From Candidatus Marsarchaeota archaeon (GTDB taxonomy: Archaea; Micrarchaeota; Micrarchaeia; Micrarchaeales; Micrarchaeaceae): DNA of 64,000 bases. Location: the NCBI GenBank assembly GCA_023485295.1, contig JAMCZQ010000006.1:62001-126000 (forward strand). The letters run 5' to 3'. This document shows positions 16,426-25,291 of this stretch, piece by piece. The notes below the pieces were generated by a model. The model was given only the letters and a program-made list of their open reading frames with translations, did no database searches and was not told the origin of the DNA. Position 1 is the first letter of the stretch. Every line of letters begins with the position of its first letter. A program made the translations under genes and the position numbers.

Positions 16426-17097
16426 TCAGTTAGTTTCCTGATCGCCAGCAAAATCTTCGTACAATTCCCTTCTATACTCCGGGTCTGCATCAGACATGGA
16501 GAAATAATCAAAAATATCTAGTGCATATTTGCCCCTGAATTTGGCAATTTGTATAAAGCTGCTGTAAAGCATATTTATGGTGTATTCGTATGTTGCGTCG
16601 CCAAGATCTGCCGTATAGTCGTCAAAGCTGCGTACAATTGCACTGAAAAGCCTGCTTTTTATTTTGTTTATTTCGCTTTCTTCTGCCTTGGCTTCCCTGG
16701 CACTGTCTATGGCATCTAGTGCTTCGGTGTATTCTCTTTTGTATTCGTTGAGCTGCATCGTTATTTGCTTCATTTCCGGTTCTGCGCCTTCAAGCTCCAA
16801 TGACCGCTTGAGCAGCGCATCAGGATCGAGCCTATGCGCTAATTCCGAAGAAAGAGCGTCGCTTTTTGTGAAGATTGCGACGTTGCGAAGCATTTCCTTG
16901 AAATCTTTAAATGCGTTTTCGAATGCAGCGTATAAAATAGGGATTTCGGAATCATCTTCGTCGTAGTATTTTGATTGGGATTCTTGCGCATAGTCGCTTT
17001 TGCGCGGCTGCGCATAGTCGCTTGCATCCTGGCCGTCAAACCTAAGGAGCTGTGTGCTTTTGCCATGCAAATTTGGCTTATGAATCGTTTTCCCCAT
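16426..17097 (-). CDS. Hypothetical protein with disordered N-terminus
   Basis: 223 residues. The first 50 are polar with two SDYAQ repeats, followed by helical segments (KQITMQLNEYKREYTEALDAIDSAREAKAEESEI looks like a coiled coil at about 105-140) and an acidic tail. I do not recognise a family. It diverges from priL with a short shared promoter region. Confidence 0.65.
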   Translation of the reverse strand: MGKTIHKPNLHGKSTQLLRFDGQDASDYAQPRKSDYAQESQSKYYDEDDSEIPILYAAFENAFKDFKEMLRNVAIFTKSDALSSELAHRLDPDALLKRSLELEGAEPEMKQITMQLNEYKREYTEALDAIDSAREAKAEESEINKIKSRLFSAIVRSFDDYTADLGDATYEYTINMLYSSFIQIAKFRGKYALDIFDYFSMSDADPEYRRELYEDFAGDQETN

Positions 17098-17121
17098 AGC
17101 AATATTATTTAATTATGAAAA

Positions 17122-17132
17122 GCTTATATTTA
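17122..17132 (+). promoter_or_regulatory. TATA box of priL
   Basis: GCTTATATTTA lies about 25-30 nt before ATG 17154, positioning the transcript start at the start codon. This argues against a longer frame from 17115. Confidence 0.5.
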
Positions 17133-17153
17133 TTGTGCAATACGTGGTCTATC

Positions 17154-18080
17154 ATGGCAACGCAGCAGGAAATAGATATTGCCTATAAATACCCGTTTTC
17201 AGAGGAAGCTAAAAGGCTTATTGCAGAGAAAGGGCAGAAACAGATAGAATATAGGTATGTAGAGCTTGGAAAGAGCAGGCTGCAGGCAGATATCGAAGGC
17301 AAAGTGGGATACTTCAGCATAGCCATAGACAACGTAAAGCTTGGGTACGTTATAAGCTATATTTACGCCAGGATGCTTGCCAGCGCAATCGGGCTGCCGC
17401 AGGTAGTTGACAGCTTTGCGGAAGGGGAGGCTGCAAGGTCGGCTAAAGCAGCCGGCTATGAAAGCGCGTTAGGCATTGAAAGGCTTGCTTCTGGGCTGGG
17501 CATGCACATAAATGCAAGCGGCGAGAGCGAGTTTACTGTAAGCGTGTTTGATTATCTCAAAAAGATGCCTGATGGCAATGAGTACAAGCTCGTGAACAGC
17601 AGGCTTGAGGGCGGTTTCATAGTCCTTTCAAGAACCGAGGCCGTAGGGTTGCTCAGGGGCGCGATGAAATTAAGGATTCTAGAAGGGATGCCGATACCCA
17701 AGGATACACTGCCAAAAGACATCATTGAAGCGGCAAAGGGCATAAGTTTGGCAAAAAAGCGCCAGTATGCCAGGCCGAGCGCTGGCACTTCGTGGATAGA
17801 AAAGCTTCTTGCTACGCCCATACCTGATGTGAGGCACAGGGTGGTGAATCTCATACTGGCGCCGTACTTCGTAAATGTAAAGGGCTTGGACGTAGAGGAA
17901 GCGGAAAAGTTGATAATCGATTATATAGAGCAGTGCAAGAAGCTTGACCCGAATACAAATATAAGCGACACATATATCGCTTACCAGTGCAATTATTCGA
18001 AGAAGAAGGGGACAAAGCCATTATCGTTCTCAAAGGCAAAGGAGCTGCTTGGAGGAATGGTTGACTTCAGCTCTGAATGA
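17154..18080 (+). CDS. priL: DNA primase large subunit PriL
   Basis: 308 residues of archaeal PriL, which with the catalytic PriS makes replication primers. The N-terminal domain (KYPFSEEAKRLIAE, IEYRYVELGKSRLQADIEGKV) and the central LASAIGLPQVVDSFAEGEAARS are typical. The C-terminal domain has WIEKLLATPIPDVRHRVVNLILAPYFVNVKGLDVEEAEKLI. Only two Cys occur (Cys261, Cys279), whereas most PriL C-terminal domains have four Fe-S ligands; the first is replaced in the TSWIEKLL segment. The start ATG 17154 is fixed by the TATA spacing. A zinc-finger mini-gene follows after 20 nt. Confidence 0.88.
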   Translation: MATQQEIDIAYKYPFSEEAKRLIAEKGQKQIEYRYVELGKSRLQADIEGKVGYFSIAIDNVKLGYVISYIYARMLASAIGLPQVVDSFAEGEAARSAKAAGYESALGIERLASGLGMHINASGESEFTVSVFDYLKKMPDGNEYKLVNSRLEGGFIVLSRTEAVGLLRGAMKLRILEGMPIPKDTLPKDIIEAAKGISLAKKRQYARPSAGTSWIEKLLATPIPDVRHRVVNLILAPYFVNVKGLDVEEAEKLIIDYIEQCKKLDPNTNISDTYIAYQCNYSKKKGTKPLSFSKAKELLGGMVDFSSE

Positions 18081-18100
18081 CAGTGCAATGAAGTGATTTA

Positions 18101-18241
18101 ATGGAATTCAAGGTGCTGTGCGATATATGTGGCAAACGTTTTGCCAAGCACGTATGCAAGCTTTGCGGAAGGCGCGTATGCGATGAGCATTTCGACAGCA
18201 AGCTCGGCATATGCACTGCTTGCAAAGCAGGCAGGAAGTAG
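18101..18241 (+). CDS. Small zinc-finger protein
   Basis: 46 residues, starting at ATG 18101 after GTGATTTA. Cys/His residues are spaced CDICGKRF..HVCKLCGRRVCDEHFDSKLGICTACK, a double treble-clef-like arrangement with eight possible ligands, similar to B-box/HIT-type fingers. It is the second gene in the priL transcript and might act with primase, but this is inference. Confidence 0.6.
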   Translation: MEFKVLCDICGKRFAKHVCKLCGRRVCDEHFDSKLGICTACKAGRK

Positions 18242-18277
18242 CAGCTTGGCTAACGCTTCATGATTGCAAAAAGCGTA

Positions 18278-18331
18278 AGGGTGTTAAGTGGGGGTGCCGG
18301 TGGGGGAATAATTAGCACCAGCTTAACACCG
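18278..18331. repeat. Long imperfect inverted repeat with a G-rich loop
   Basis: GGTGTTAAG at 18278-18286 pairs perfectly with CTTAACACC at 18323-18331; inside, GGTGC and GCACC extend the stem with an asymmetric bulge. The 5' arm and loop contain GGGGG-x4-GG-x-GGGGG, which could form a quadruplex. It lies between convergent genes, so it may mark transcript ends in both directions or encode a small RNA. Confidence 0.45.
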
Positions 18332-18372
18332 AAATTATTATGCCATGATAGGTTTAAATAGTTTTTTAGATT

Positions 18373-18394
18373 GGCTGCAAGGCATTTTGCAGCC
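18373..18394. repeat. 8-bp hairpin in the convergent gap
   Basis: GGCTGCAA (18373-18380) and TTGCAGCC (18387-18394) form a perfect stem with a six-base loop, 20 nt beyond the stop of the downstream minus-strand gene. There is no T tract on that strand, so a classical terminator is not clear. Confidence 0.35.
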
Positions 18395-18414
18395 CTTTGA
18401 CTTTTGCAACAGGG

Positions 18415-18828
18415 TTACAGCCTCTTGTGCATGTACAGCCGAGCGCTAACAATGAACAGTAGTAAGTTGAATATGAGGAACAGCACAAATGCAAACGACG
18501 TGCCAAACGATGACAATGGAGTATAGCCGAAGCCGAAGAGGTATGAAAATCCGTTTGAGCCGGCAAATTTGCTTCCCGGAAGGCCAAGCGAAGCATCGGC
18601 AAGCTGGGCTATGAACATGAGGATGCCGAACGCGCCCAAAAGCAGGCCGAAAAGCCTTTTTTTTGAAAGCAGGTATGCTGAATACACTGCTGCCATTACA
18701 ATTAGGTAGGCAAGAAGTATAAGCCAATGGAACATTCCATACTCCCTAAGGAGAGTATCGAACAAAAGCAGGTATAAGCCTGAAGCGTACACTACTACAA
18801 AAGACAATGCCATGCCTTTGCTGAACAA
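18415..18828 (-). CDS. Hypothetical four-helix membrane protein
   Basis: 137 residues with about four transmembrane helices (residues 5-25, 33-55, 59-79, 108-130) and a Gly/Ser/Phe-rich outside loop between the last two. No family recognised. It begins 6 nt after the stop of the surface protein gene upstream, so the two are cotranscribed and may work together at the envelope. Confidence 0.7.
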   Translation of the reverse strand: MFSKGMALSFVVVYASGLYLLLFDTLLREYGMFHWLILLAYLIVMAAVYSAYLLSKKRLFGLLLGAFGILMFIAQLADASLGLPGSKFAGSNGFSYLFGFGYTPLSSFGTSFAFVLFLIFNLLLFIVSARLYMHKRL

Positions 18829-18834
18829 AAGCTA

Positions 18835-19950
18835 TCACTTCTTGGCCCTACGCAAAGCGTATGCAGCGCCGATTATGATTATTATGACTATTATGGCTAT
18901 TACTATGTATATTCCTGTATTGCTGTATGCAGTTTTTGGCGGAGGAGTGGTTGTAGGTGTTGTTGTGACAGCAGTCGGGGCTGTAGTTGGTGCAGATGTC
19001 ACTGCGCTAGGTATTTTAAGCAGGAATACCCACATAACTGGCTTGTAGAATTGGGTATTGACTATCTCATTTGATGTTGCGTTGTACTTCCAGACATTTG
19101 CAAAGGAATAATTGCCTCCAACGTAGCTTGTCCCTACCTGCTTGCCGCCCAGGAATGTCCATGAAGTCCATGTTGAATTGTATTGTGCGGTTGTGACAAG
19201 CGGCCTTGGCGAGCCTGTAGAGTTTACGAATTCTATGGTTGGGGTTATAAGACCGTTTACCAAGTACGCAAACCCGTATGCTGGCACATAGCCAGTAAGC
19301 GAGGATGGCGTAGATACGTTTTTAATCGAGTATATTGCAAGGGTGAAATTATATGTAGAGAGCGTCTTGTTTGCCTCCTTGACGTATGTGCCTGCGGGTA
19401 TTGCTACAGTTATGTACTTGCCATCTGAAGCTTTCAGCGAAAGTGATGCTCCTTTAGAGGCGTTTATTGTTGAGCTTGTTGAATTGTAAAGCGCGAATGT
19501 GGGCACAGAAGGCTGCGGCTGTATTGATGTGGTTGTGCTTGCTGAAGGCGACTTCACATATACAGTTAATACTGCATCGCTCACAGAGGGGTCGTCTCCA
19601 GTTGCATTGAACAGCACCACATACCTTCCAGGCTTTGCTGATGCTGCTGCGGATATTGCGGCTGTGCCGCTGAACGGAGGATCGCCATATGCACTGCTGA
19701 ATGATACGCTCAGCCCTGCAGCAGATACATTTGGCTTGTTAGCCACATTTATGCTTGTGCCCCAATAATTGCCGCTGGCAAGCGTTACGTTGTAACTTAC
19801 CGACGCTGACGACCCAGGAACCAGCGTTATGTTTGCGCTTGACAGCACAATCTTTGAAGTGCCATACCCTGTTCCGGCTGCAAATGAAGTTCCCATCGCT
19901 ATAGAAACAAACGCTAGAAGAAGAAACAAGCTTATGCGACCCTTAGACAT
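18835..19950 (-). CDS. Secreted surface protein with C-terminal membrane anchor
   Basis: 371 residues. A signal peptide (residues 7-26, ISLFLLLAFVSIAMG) is followed by Thr/Ser/Asn-rich beta domains with many N-x-S/T sequons, a Thr/Pro-rich spacer (about residues 320-345) and a C-terminal helix (IYIVIAIIVIIIIIGAAYAL) with a basic tail. This is the architecture of archaeal cell-surface or S-layer-like glycoproteins. The start is ATG 19950, after GGTGGTTCT; a longer frame would run through the 5S rRNA gene and is rejected. AglB at 43.4-46.9 kb could glycosylate it. Confidence 0.8.
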   Translation of the reverse strand: MSKGRISLFLLLAFVSIAMGTSFAAGTGYGTSKIVLSSANITLVPGSSASVSYNVTLASGNYWGTSINVANKPNVSAAGLSVSFSSAYGDPPFSGTAAISAAASAKPGRYVVLFNATGDDPSVSDAVLTVYVKSPSASTTTSIQPQPSVPTFALYNSTSSTINASKGASLSLKASDGKYITVAIPAGTYVKEANKTLSTYNFTLAIYSIKNVSTPSSLTGYVPAYGFAYLVNGLITPTIEFVNSTGSPRPLVTTAQYNSTWTSWTFLGGKQVGTSYVGGNYSFANVWKYNATSNEIVNTQFYKPVMWVFLLKIPSAVTSAPTTAPTAVTTTPTTTPPPKTAYSNTGIYIVIAIIVIIIIIGAAYALRRAKK

Positions 19951-19964
19951 AGAACCACCACTTA

Positions 19965-20082
19965 ATGCCAAACAGCAATATGCTTTCCCGTCCGCAGACA
20001 GTACACACATATCGTGAGCAGGCTTAGCTTCCGAGTTCGGGATGGGATCGGGCGTTTCCCTGCTCCTATTACCGTTTGACAT
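19965..20082 (-). rRNA. rrf: 5S ribosomal RNA
   Basis: The minus strand contains the archaeal 5S core CGATCCCATCCCGAACTCGG followed by AAGCTAAGCC. Its ends pair (ATGTCAAACGG with TTGGCAT and flanking bases, two wobbles) to make helix I, giving about 118 nt; ends are accurate to a few bases. TTTTAAACC about 25 nt upstream is a likely TATA box. The gene is not beside 16S or 23S rRNA here. It lies 14 nt before the surface protein start. Confidence 0.93.
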
Positions 20083-20172
20083 TTTATTTTGGGCTTTAAG
20101 GTTTAAAAGCGTTGCGCTTGCGCTTATGGATCGCCCAAACAAGACGCTTTGGCTCCTGCGCGAATGCCCGCG

Positions 20173-21195
20173 CTACTTGTCCCTTTTGTAAAGCTTCTGC
20201 ATTGCGGATATTATTATATCGGTATACTCATTTCTCGGTATCGTATCTGAATATTGGTCTACGAGCTCTTGGGCTTTTGCGCCGTATTTCTCTGCAACGC
20301 TTTTTGCATAGCCGATGCCGTCATATCTCTCTATTATTGATTTTAGGTACTCGATCTCTTCAGGCGTTTTGTCCTGGCGCTTCTTTCTGTATATTGCGTC
20401 TATCTTGCGCCTTTCCTCAGGAGTTGCACTCTTATAAGAATGCAACATTATCAGAGTGAGCTTTCCTTCATAAAGGTCGCCGAAGTTTTTCTTGCCGAAT
20501 TTCTTCTCATCAGCAGTCATATCGAGTATGTCGTCGGTTATCTGAAACGCGATTCCTGCGTTCTCGCCTACCTTTTTAAGCAGGTCCAGTGTCTTCTCGT
20601 CCTGGCCCGCGGCTATGGCACCAAGCTGCATCGGGCCGTATACTGTGTAGTAGCACGTCTTGCTGTCAACTATCCTGAAATAAAGGCTTTCGTCTGCTTT
20701 GCTCAGGTCCTTTGTATCCTGTATGAAAGTGTTTTCTACATATTGGCCTTCTACAGTATATGACATCATGTCGTAAAATTTTTCGTACAGCCTGTTGCCC
20801 TTTTCCGTGCCTACCTGCAGTATGTAATCTTTAAGCATTCGCCACATAGCTATCTGGCCGGTGTCGCTGGCATCTATCGCATGCACGATACCGTATTTCT
20901 TATGAAGGGCAGGCTGCCCGCGCCTGAGCTCAGAGTCATCTTCTATGTCGTCCTGTATAAGTATCCAGTCTTCCGAAAGCTGCTGTGCTGCAGCTGGAAG
21001 AAGCACGTCTTCAGGATCCGCCCCATACAGCTGGGCTGTTAGCATCACAAGGCCAGGCCTCCTGTAGCTGCCTTGGCGGTCTATATAGTCCCTTGTTATC
21101 TTGTAATGCTCGGTAGGTTCCTTTATTGGTATGTATTCGCATATCTTTTCGTATACCTGCTTTCTGTGCTGCTCTATATAATCCAAAAAATCCAT
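20173..21195 (-). CDS. Isoprenyl diphosphate synthase (GGPP synthase type)
   Basis: 340 residues. Both Asp-rich motifs are present: DDIEDD (first, near residue 88) and DDILD (second, near residue 227), plus the RRGQPALHKKYG allyl-binding stretch and GQ..D/Y features. It condenses IPP with allylic diphosphates to make the C20 or longer chains for archaeal ether lipids; chain length cannot be read safely. The start ATG 21195 has CTATATTAAA about 25 nt upstream, so it is probably leaderless; an earlier frame to 21246 overlaps that TATA box. Confidence 0.92.
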   Translation of the reverse strand: MDFLDYIEQHRKQVYEKICEYIPIKEPTEHYKITRDYIDRQGSYRRPGLVMLTAQLYGADPEDVLLPAAAQQLSEDWILIQDDIEDDSELRRGQPALHKKYGIVHAIDASDTGQIAMWRMLKDYILQVGTEKGNRLYEKFYDMMSYTVEGQYVENTFIQDTKDLSKADESLYFRIVDSKTCYYTVYGPMQLGAIAAGQDEKTLDLLKKVGENAGIAFQITDDILDMTADEKKFGKKNFGDLYEGKLTLIMLHSYKSATPEERRKIDAIYRKKRQDKTPEEIEYLKSIIERYDGIGYAKSVAEKYGAKAQELVDQYSDTIPRNEYTDIIISAMQKLYKRDK

Positions 21196-21260
21196 AGGTA
21201 TCGTAGTTTTTAATATAGTTAAAGATAAAAGGGTTATTGTAAGCATGACATAAAGACGAA

Positions 21261-21842
21261 GTGATTATTCTGTCAATAAGGGACGACATAAAGATCATAG
21301 AGTGCCATGAAGTCTACAGGCCTATGGAAGATTCAGATCTTTTGGCAAATGCTGTAGAAAAGTTTGCATCTGGCAAAACGCTTGACATGGGCACAGGCAC
21401 TGGCATACAGGGCATAATAGCTGCGAAGAAGGGCTGTGAAGTGACTTTCGCTGACATAAGCTCGCATGCAATAAGGTGTGCCAGGCAGAATGCTGCGCTG
21501 AACGGCGTTTCAGGCAAATTCGTAGTAAGCGATCTGTTCAGGAATGTGCACGGCAGGTTCGATACTGTTATATTCAACCCTCCATATTTGGAATCGGCCA
21601 AACTAGGCTACAAATCAAACGATCCAATAAAGGCAGCAACGGACGGTGGGATAAAGGGAAGGGAACTGATAGACCGCTTTATAAGGGATTCTGTAAAGCA
21701 TATTTCCAAAAACGGGGCCGTAATTATGGTGGAAAGTTCTGTGAACGGTTATGAAGCCGATGCCGAGCGGCTGAAGGCGAAGATTGTAGGCAAGAAGCAC
21801 ATGTTTTACGAGGATATGGTTGTATTATACTATAGGAGGTGA
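21261..21842 (+). CDS. HemK-type protein/RNA N-methyltransferase (Mtq2-like)
   Basis: 193 residues, class I methyltransferase. Motif I is LDMGTGTGIQG, motif IV is NPPY (FNPPYLES), the signature for methylating planar NH2 groups such as Gln in the release-factor GGQ loop. Size and the N-terminal VYRPMEDSDLL match archaeal HemK2/Mtq2. The start is GTG 21261. Its end overlaps the ribosome binding site of the next gene. Confidence 0.9.
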   Translation: MIILSIRDDIKIIECHEVYRPMEDSDLLANAVEKFASGKTLDMGTGTGIQGIIAAKKGCEVTFADISSHAIRCARQNAALNGVSGKFVVSDLFRNVHGRFDTVIFNPPYLESAKLGYKSNDPIKAATDGGIKGRELIDRFIRDSVKHISKNGAVIMVESSVNGYEADAERLKAKIVGKKHMFYEDMVVLYYRR

Positions 21843-21847
21843 GGCAA

Positions 21848-22330
21848 TTGGAGATAGAATCTTGCAAAATAGAGAAGGATGATTCCTGGCAGTGCGTGAT
21901 AGGGCATGCAGGATTCATAAAGACAGTCGATGACCTGTATCAGGCGATGGCTTCGGCTGCTCCAGGTATAAAGTTTGGGATAGGCTTTGATGAAGCCAGC
22001 GGAGACTGCCTGGTAAGGTTTGAAGGGAACGACGATGAGCTTACCGATGCTGCGAAACAAGCAGCATACAAGATAGGGGCAGGGCACACATTTGTCATAT
22101 TTTTCACAGGTGCATTTCCAATAAATGTAGTTGGGGCGCTGAGAAACGTCCCAGAGGTTGCAGAGGTATACTGCGCCACGGCAAATCCTGTAGAAGTGCT
22201 TACAGCAAAGGGCAGCATTGGAAAAGCAGTTATAGGCGTTGTAGACGGTTACGCGCCGAAAGGCTTCGAAGACGAGGAGCACGTAAAGAGCAGGCGCGAG
22301 CTTCTGAAAAAGTTTGGCTATGTGCCGTGA
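21848..22330 (+). CDS. Adenosine-specific kinase family protein
   Basis: 160 residues matching the adenosine-specific kinase family (PF04008): FIKTVDDLYQAMASAAPGIKFGIGFDEASG, GAGHTFVIFFTGAFPINVVGALRNVPEV, CATANPVEVLTA and IGVVDGYAPKG. The name comes from a structural genomics family with weak adenosine-binding evidence; the physiological role is unclear. I prefer the TTG start at 21848 because GGAGGTGA ends 5 nt upstream and the family begins MEIE.. . It overlaps the convergent next gene by 13 nt. Confidence 0.88.
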   Translation: MEIESCKIEKDDSWQCVIGHAGFIKTVDDLYQAMASAAPGIKFGIGFDEASGDCLVRFEGNDDELTDAAKQAAYKIGAGHTFVIFFTGAFPINVVGALRNVPEVAEVYCATANPVEVLTAKGSIGKAVIGVVDGYAPKGFEDEEHVKSRRELLKKFGYVP

Positions 22331-23085
22331 TGCCTGCGGCTTTTCGGAACGCCTTTATGGGCATTGATTAAGCTATACAGCCCTGCGATTATCAGGCATA
22401 AGAATATGAATATTATGATGAAGTAGACAATTTTTGAGTAGATACCGACTGCGAAGTTGGGGTGAACCGCCTGCGGCGCAGATGTTGTGGCTTGCTGTGC
22501 AGTTGTTGAATTGCTAGGCTGTGTCGCAACGTAGTTCGATACACTCAGAACCGAATTGTTTATCGTAGGGCCGCTGGAATAGCCATAGAGTTTTGTACCG
22601 TATAGTTTCACTACTGAATCGTATAATGCAAAGTCGGTGCTTGAAGCATTGGAAGCGATAATATTGCTCCCGTATATTGTTATATTTTTAGAGTTTGCAG
22701 CGTATACAGCGCTGCCGTAGATATTGCAATTTTCTATTTCCGTGGAGCTTGAATTTGATATTGAAACAGAGAACTTCGATGGGCCTATGGAGCCGTTGGA
22801 GCAGTTGAAGCTGATACTGCCAGCATCTATATCTAGGCTGCGTATGCAGGGTTGCGGCGAAGTGCCTGCATTTTGCCCTGAAGAAAGCACATAGTTCCCA
22901 GAGGATAATATAGTCAATTGTTCTTGGCACGATGTAGAATTTATGCTATAAATAGTGCTTGCATTGGCTGCAGCCCCTATTTGAACAGATTGGTATGCCT
23001 GTGGCATGATGTACGCTGCCTGCGTAACCAAAAGCAGAAAAAGCAATGGTATGAGAGAATATGTTATGACACTGCGCACAGTCAT
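22318..23085 (-). CDS. Secreted/membrane-anchored protein, beta-helix-like
   Basis: About 255 residues. An N-terminal signal/TM (VITYSLIPLLFLLLVTQAAYI) precedes a Ser/Asn-rich ectodomain with repeated strands such as NCNIYGSAVYAANSKNITIYGSNI, typical of right-handed beta helices, and a C-terminal TM (YFIIIFIFLCLIIAGLYSLI) with a basic tail. Many N-x-S/T sites suggest glycosylation. The architecture parallels the surface protein at 18.8-19.95 kb. I use ATG 23085 after GGTGTGCAA. Confidence 0.75.
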   Translation of the reverse strand: MTVRSVITYSLIPLLFLLLVTQAAYIMPQAYQSVQIGAAANASTIYSINSTSCQEQLTILSSGNYVLSSGQNAGTSPQPCIRSLDIDAGSISFNCSNGSIGPSKFSVSISNSSSTEIENCNIYGSAVYAANSKNITIYGSNIIASNASSTDFALYDSVVKLYGTKLYGYSSGPTINNSVLSVSNYVATQPSNSTTAQQATTSAPQAVHPNFAVGIYSKIVYFIIIFIFLCLIIAGLYSLINAHKGVPKSRRHHGT

Positions 23086-23230
23086 TTGCACACCGCTTAT
23101 TGGTATTCGTATGATTTGTTTTTAAGCCTTATGCTTTTCCAGTCAAAAGCAGCATGGGAATAGGCTGCAGCATATGGCGCATGCGATATCTATGCCGTAT
23201 ATTTATAAGCACTTCAAGCCAATACTTATT

Positions 23231-24130
23231 ATGGAATATACAACGCTTGGAAAAACAACTGTTAGGATTTCGGCAATAGGCATAGGAACATGGAAAATAC
23301 CCAACGGCTCAGAGCAAGCTGTACGCGTGCTCAGGCACGCATTCGAGAATGGAATAAATTTCGTAGATACTGCAGAGATGTACGCAAACGAGGAAACAGT
23401 CGGTAAAGCGATAGAAGGACAGGACGGCATATTTATGGCAACTAAGGTCTCACCTGCACATTTCCACTATGACGATGTAATAGAAGCCTGCAAGCGAAGC
23501 ATAAGCAGGCTAGGGGTGAAAAGCATAGGCTTATACCAATTGCATTGGCCCAATAACCGCATACCAATAGCAGAGACAATGAAAGCAATGGAATGGCTTA
23601 GAGACGAAAATCTGATAGATAACATAGGGGTGAGCAACTTTTCAGTAGACGAGATGGTCGCTGCACAAGAAGCGCTGGACCATAGCAAAATCGTTTCGAA
23701 CCAGGTAGAATACAGTTTTATGGTCCGCGATGCTGAAAACGGGCTGCTCGATTTCTGCAACAAAGAATCCATAACGCTGATAGCCTACAGCCCGCTTGGG
23801 AGGGGCGCAATAAGGAAAGGCACGAAAGAGTATGAAACGCTCTCGGAAATAGGAAACAAGTATGGAAAATCTGCGGCGCAGGTGGCTCTGAACTACCTGA
23901 TTAGCGGTGGTGCCGTTGTGCCAATACCCAAATCGTTGCAGATAGATCATCTTGATGAAAACTTGGGTGCAGTGGGATGGAGGCTGTCAAAACAGGATTA
24001 CGAAAAGCTAAGGATTGCAGATGGCGCACAAAAAAAGCCGCTTGCTGGGCGCATGCTTAAAGCATTTCTGAAAAACACCACGGCTTGGTCTGTATTGATG
24101 GAAAAGGTGGAAAAGCGCAGGAAAAAATGA
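23231..24130 (+). CDS. Aldo/keto reductase
   Basis: 299 residues of the AKR TIM-barrel family, NADPH-dependent carbonyl reduction. The tetrad is visible: Asp and Tyr in FVDTAEMYAN, Lys in MATKVSP, His in LYQLHWPN. GVSNFS and PIPKSLQIDH (cofactor phosphate binding) are also present. ATG 23231 is preceded by TATATTTATAAG at about 23200-23211, indicating a leaderless transcript; an earlier frame from 23174 spans the promoter. Confidence 0.93.
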   Translation: MEYTTLGKTTVRISAIGIGTWKIPNGSEQAVRVLRHAFENGINFVDTAEMYANEETVGKAIEGQDGIFMATKVSPAHFHYDDVIEACKRSISRLGVKSIGLYQLHWPNNRIPIAETMKAMEWLRDENLIDNIGVSNFSVDEMVAAQEALDHSKIVSNQVEYSFMVRDAENGLLDFCNKESITLIAYSPLGRGAIRKGTKEYETLSEIGNKYGKSAAQVALNYLISGGAVVPIPKSLQIDHLDENLGAVGWRLSKQDYEKLRIADGAQKKPLAGRMLKAFLKNTTAWSVLMEKVEKRRKK

Positions 24131-24132
24131 CT

Positions 24133-25128
24133 TCAGCCCTGCGAATAAACTGATCCAAGCGTTTTTACGTATGGAGTCGTCTGCCCAACTACTGTATCGT
24201 ATTCTATTGTTAAGTTGCCGTCCAAGGCCTTGCTTCCAACATATATGCTGATGTTTGCCAACTGCAAAGATTGCAGTGTCCCTACGTAATATGACGGATC
24301 GGAAGAGCTGAATGATGTCCCATTCGGAACGTAGAAGACCCTTGCATTAAGCATTTTGGCGGTTATGGCTTGCCCTATGCCTGCGCGAAACACGCCGTTA
24401 GAATAGCTGGTCTGGGTGCAGAGAAATCCAGAATTTTGTATGCATGTGGGTGAAACGCTGTATAATGTTGGGGTTGCTGCATAAAGCAGCGCAAAATCTA
24501 TTACAAATATTATTATGGCAAGCACTACTCCTGAAACAAGGATGCCGCCGAATGCGCGCCATCCGCTGATTCCCTGCTGCCTCGCCAGCGATATTATAAG
24601 GATTATGAATTCCCAGACTGCCAAAGCCATTATGACGATTAGGCCAATTACCGGTATGAAGCTTAGCCAAAAGAATAATGCTATTGGCAATGCAGAGTAC
24701 ATTATTGCAGTTAGCGTGCGCGAGATGTCCTTCTTCCATATTTTAAACAGGATTTTTGCAAAAAATTGGTATACTGCTGCGTTTATGACGATGCCTATGG
24801 GAATGAATATTAAGACATATGCGAGCCCATAAACTGCTGCCATTAATGCAAGGACCGGAGCTGCAAGATGCAGCAGTGCAATGCCCTTGGAAAGCGTTGC
24901 CAGGCCGCTAAACGCCAGCGAGCCAAAGGCATATCCCAATAATCCGCCGACTATGGCAGCGAGTATTGCGGGAAGTATGCTTGCCTTGTAATAGAATATT
25001 AGGGCGTCGCCAACGCCGTATGTATCGCTTACGCTCCCAGGGTGCATTATTATGTAAAATGCCGACTTTGTGTAATCGAGAAAAGATTTTGGGGCCTTTG
25101 TGCCTCTAGTGGATTTCGATGCATTCAT
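24133..25128 (-). CDS. Yip1-like integral membrane protein
   Basis: 331 residues. The N-terminal cytoplasmic segment (SFLDYTKSAFYIIMHPGSV) and five or six helices with the YQFFAKILFKIW..ISRTLTAIMYSALPIALFFWLSFIPVIG arrangement are typical of the Yip1 superfamily. The last 90 residues form an extracytoplasmic domain with N-x-S/T sites, which is unusual. The start is ATG 25128 following GTGATACGA; a longer frame to 25254 is unlikely. It converges with the AKR gene with 2 nt between. Confidence 0.7.
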   Translation of the reverse strand: MNASKSTRGTKAPKSFLDYTKSAFYIIMHPGSVSDTYGVGDALIFYYKASILPAILAAIVGGLLGYAFGSLAFSGLATLSKGIALLHLAAPVLALMAAVYGLAYVLIFIPIGIVINAAVYQFFAKILFKIWKKDISRTLTAIMYSALPIALFFWLSFIPVIGLIVIMALAVWEFIILIISLARQQGISGWRAFGGILVSGVVLAIIIFVIDFALLYAATPTLYSVSPTCIQNSGFLCTQTSYSNGVFRAGIGQAITAKMLNARVFYVPNGTSFSSSDPSYYVGTLQSLQLANISIYVGSKALDGNLTIEYDTVVGQTTPYVKTLGSVYSQG

Positions 25129-25291
25129 TCGTATCACTTTCACGCATTGCGCCAATATGCGTTTGGAGCGCATAGCATAGTATGTGGTACCGCCAACACG
25201 TTGATAATCTGTTGGTGATAAAATATAAAAGGCTATTGCTGATAGACATGCCAAATGCAGTGAACATGCGCGGTGCGCAGCTTCATCGGGT

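Noticed and set aside
18835..20142. Longer start for the surface protein at 20142
   Set aside because: The extra N-terminal part would translate the 5S rRNA gene in another frame; the signal peptide and GGTGGT site fix the start at 19950.
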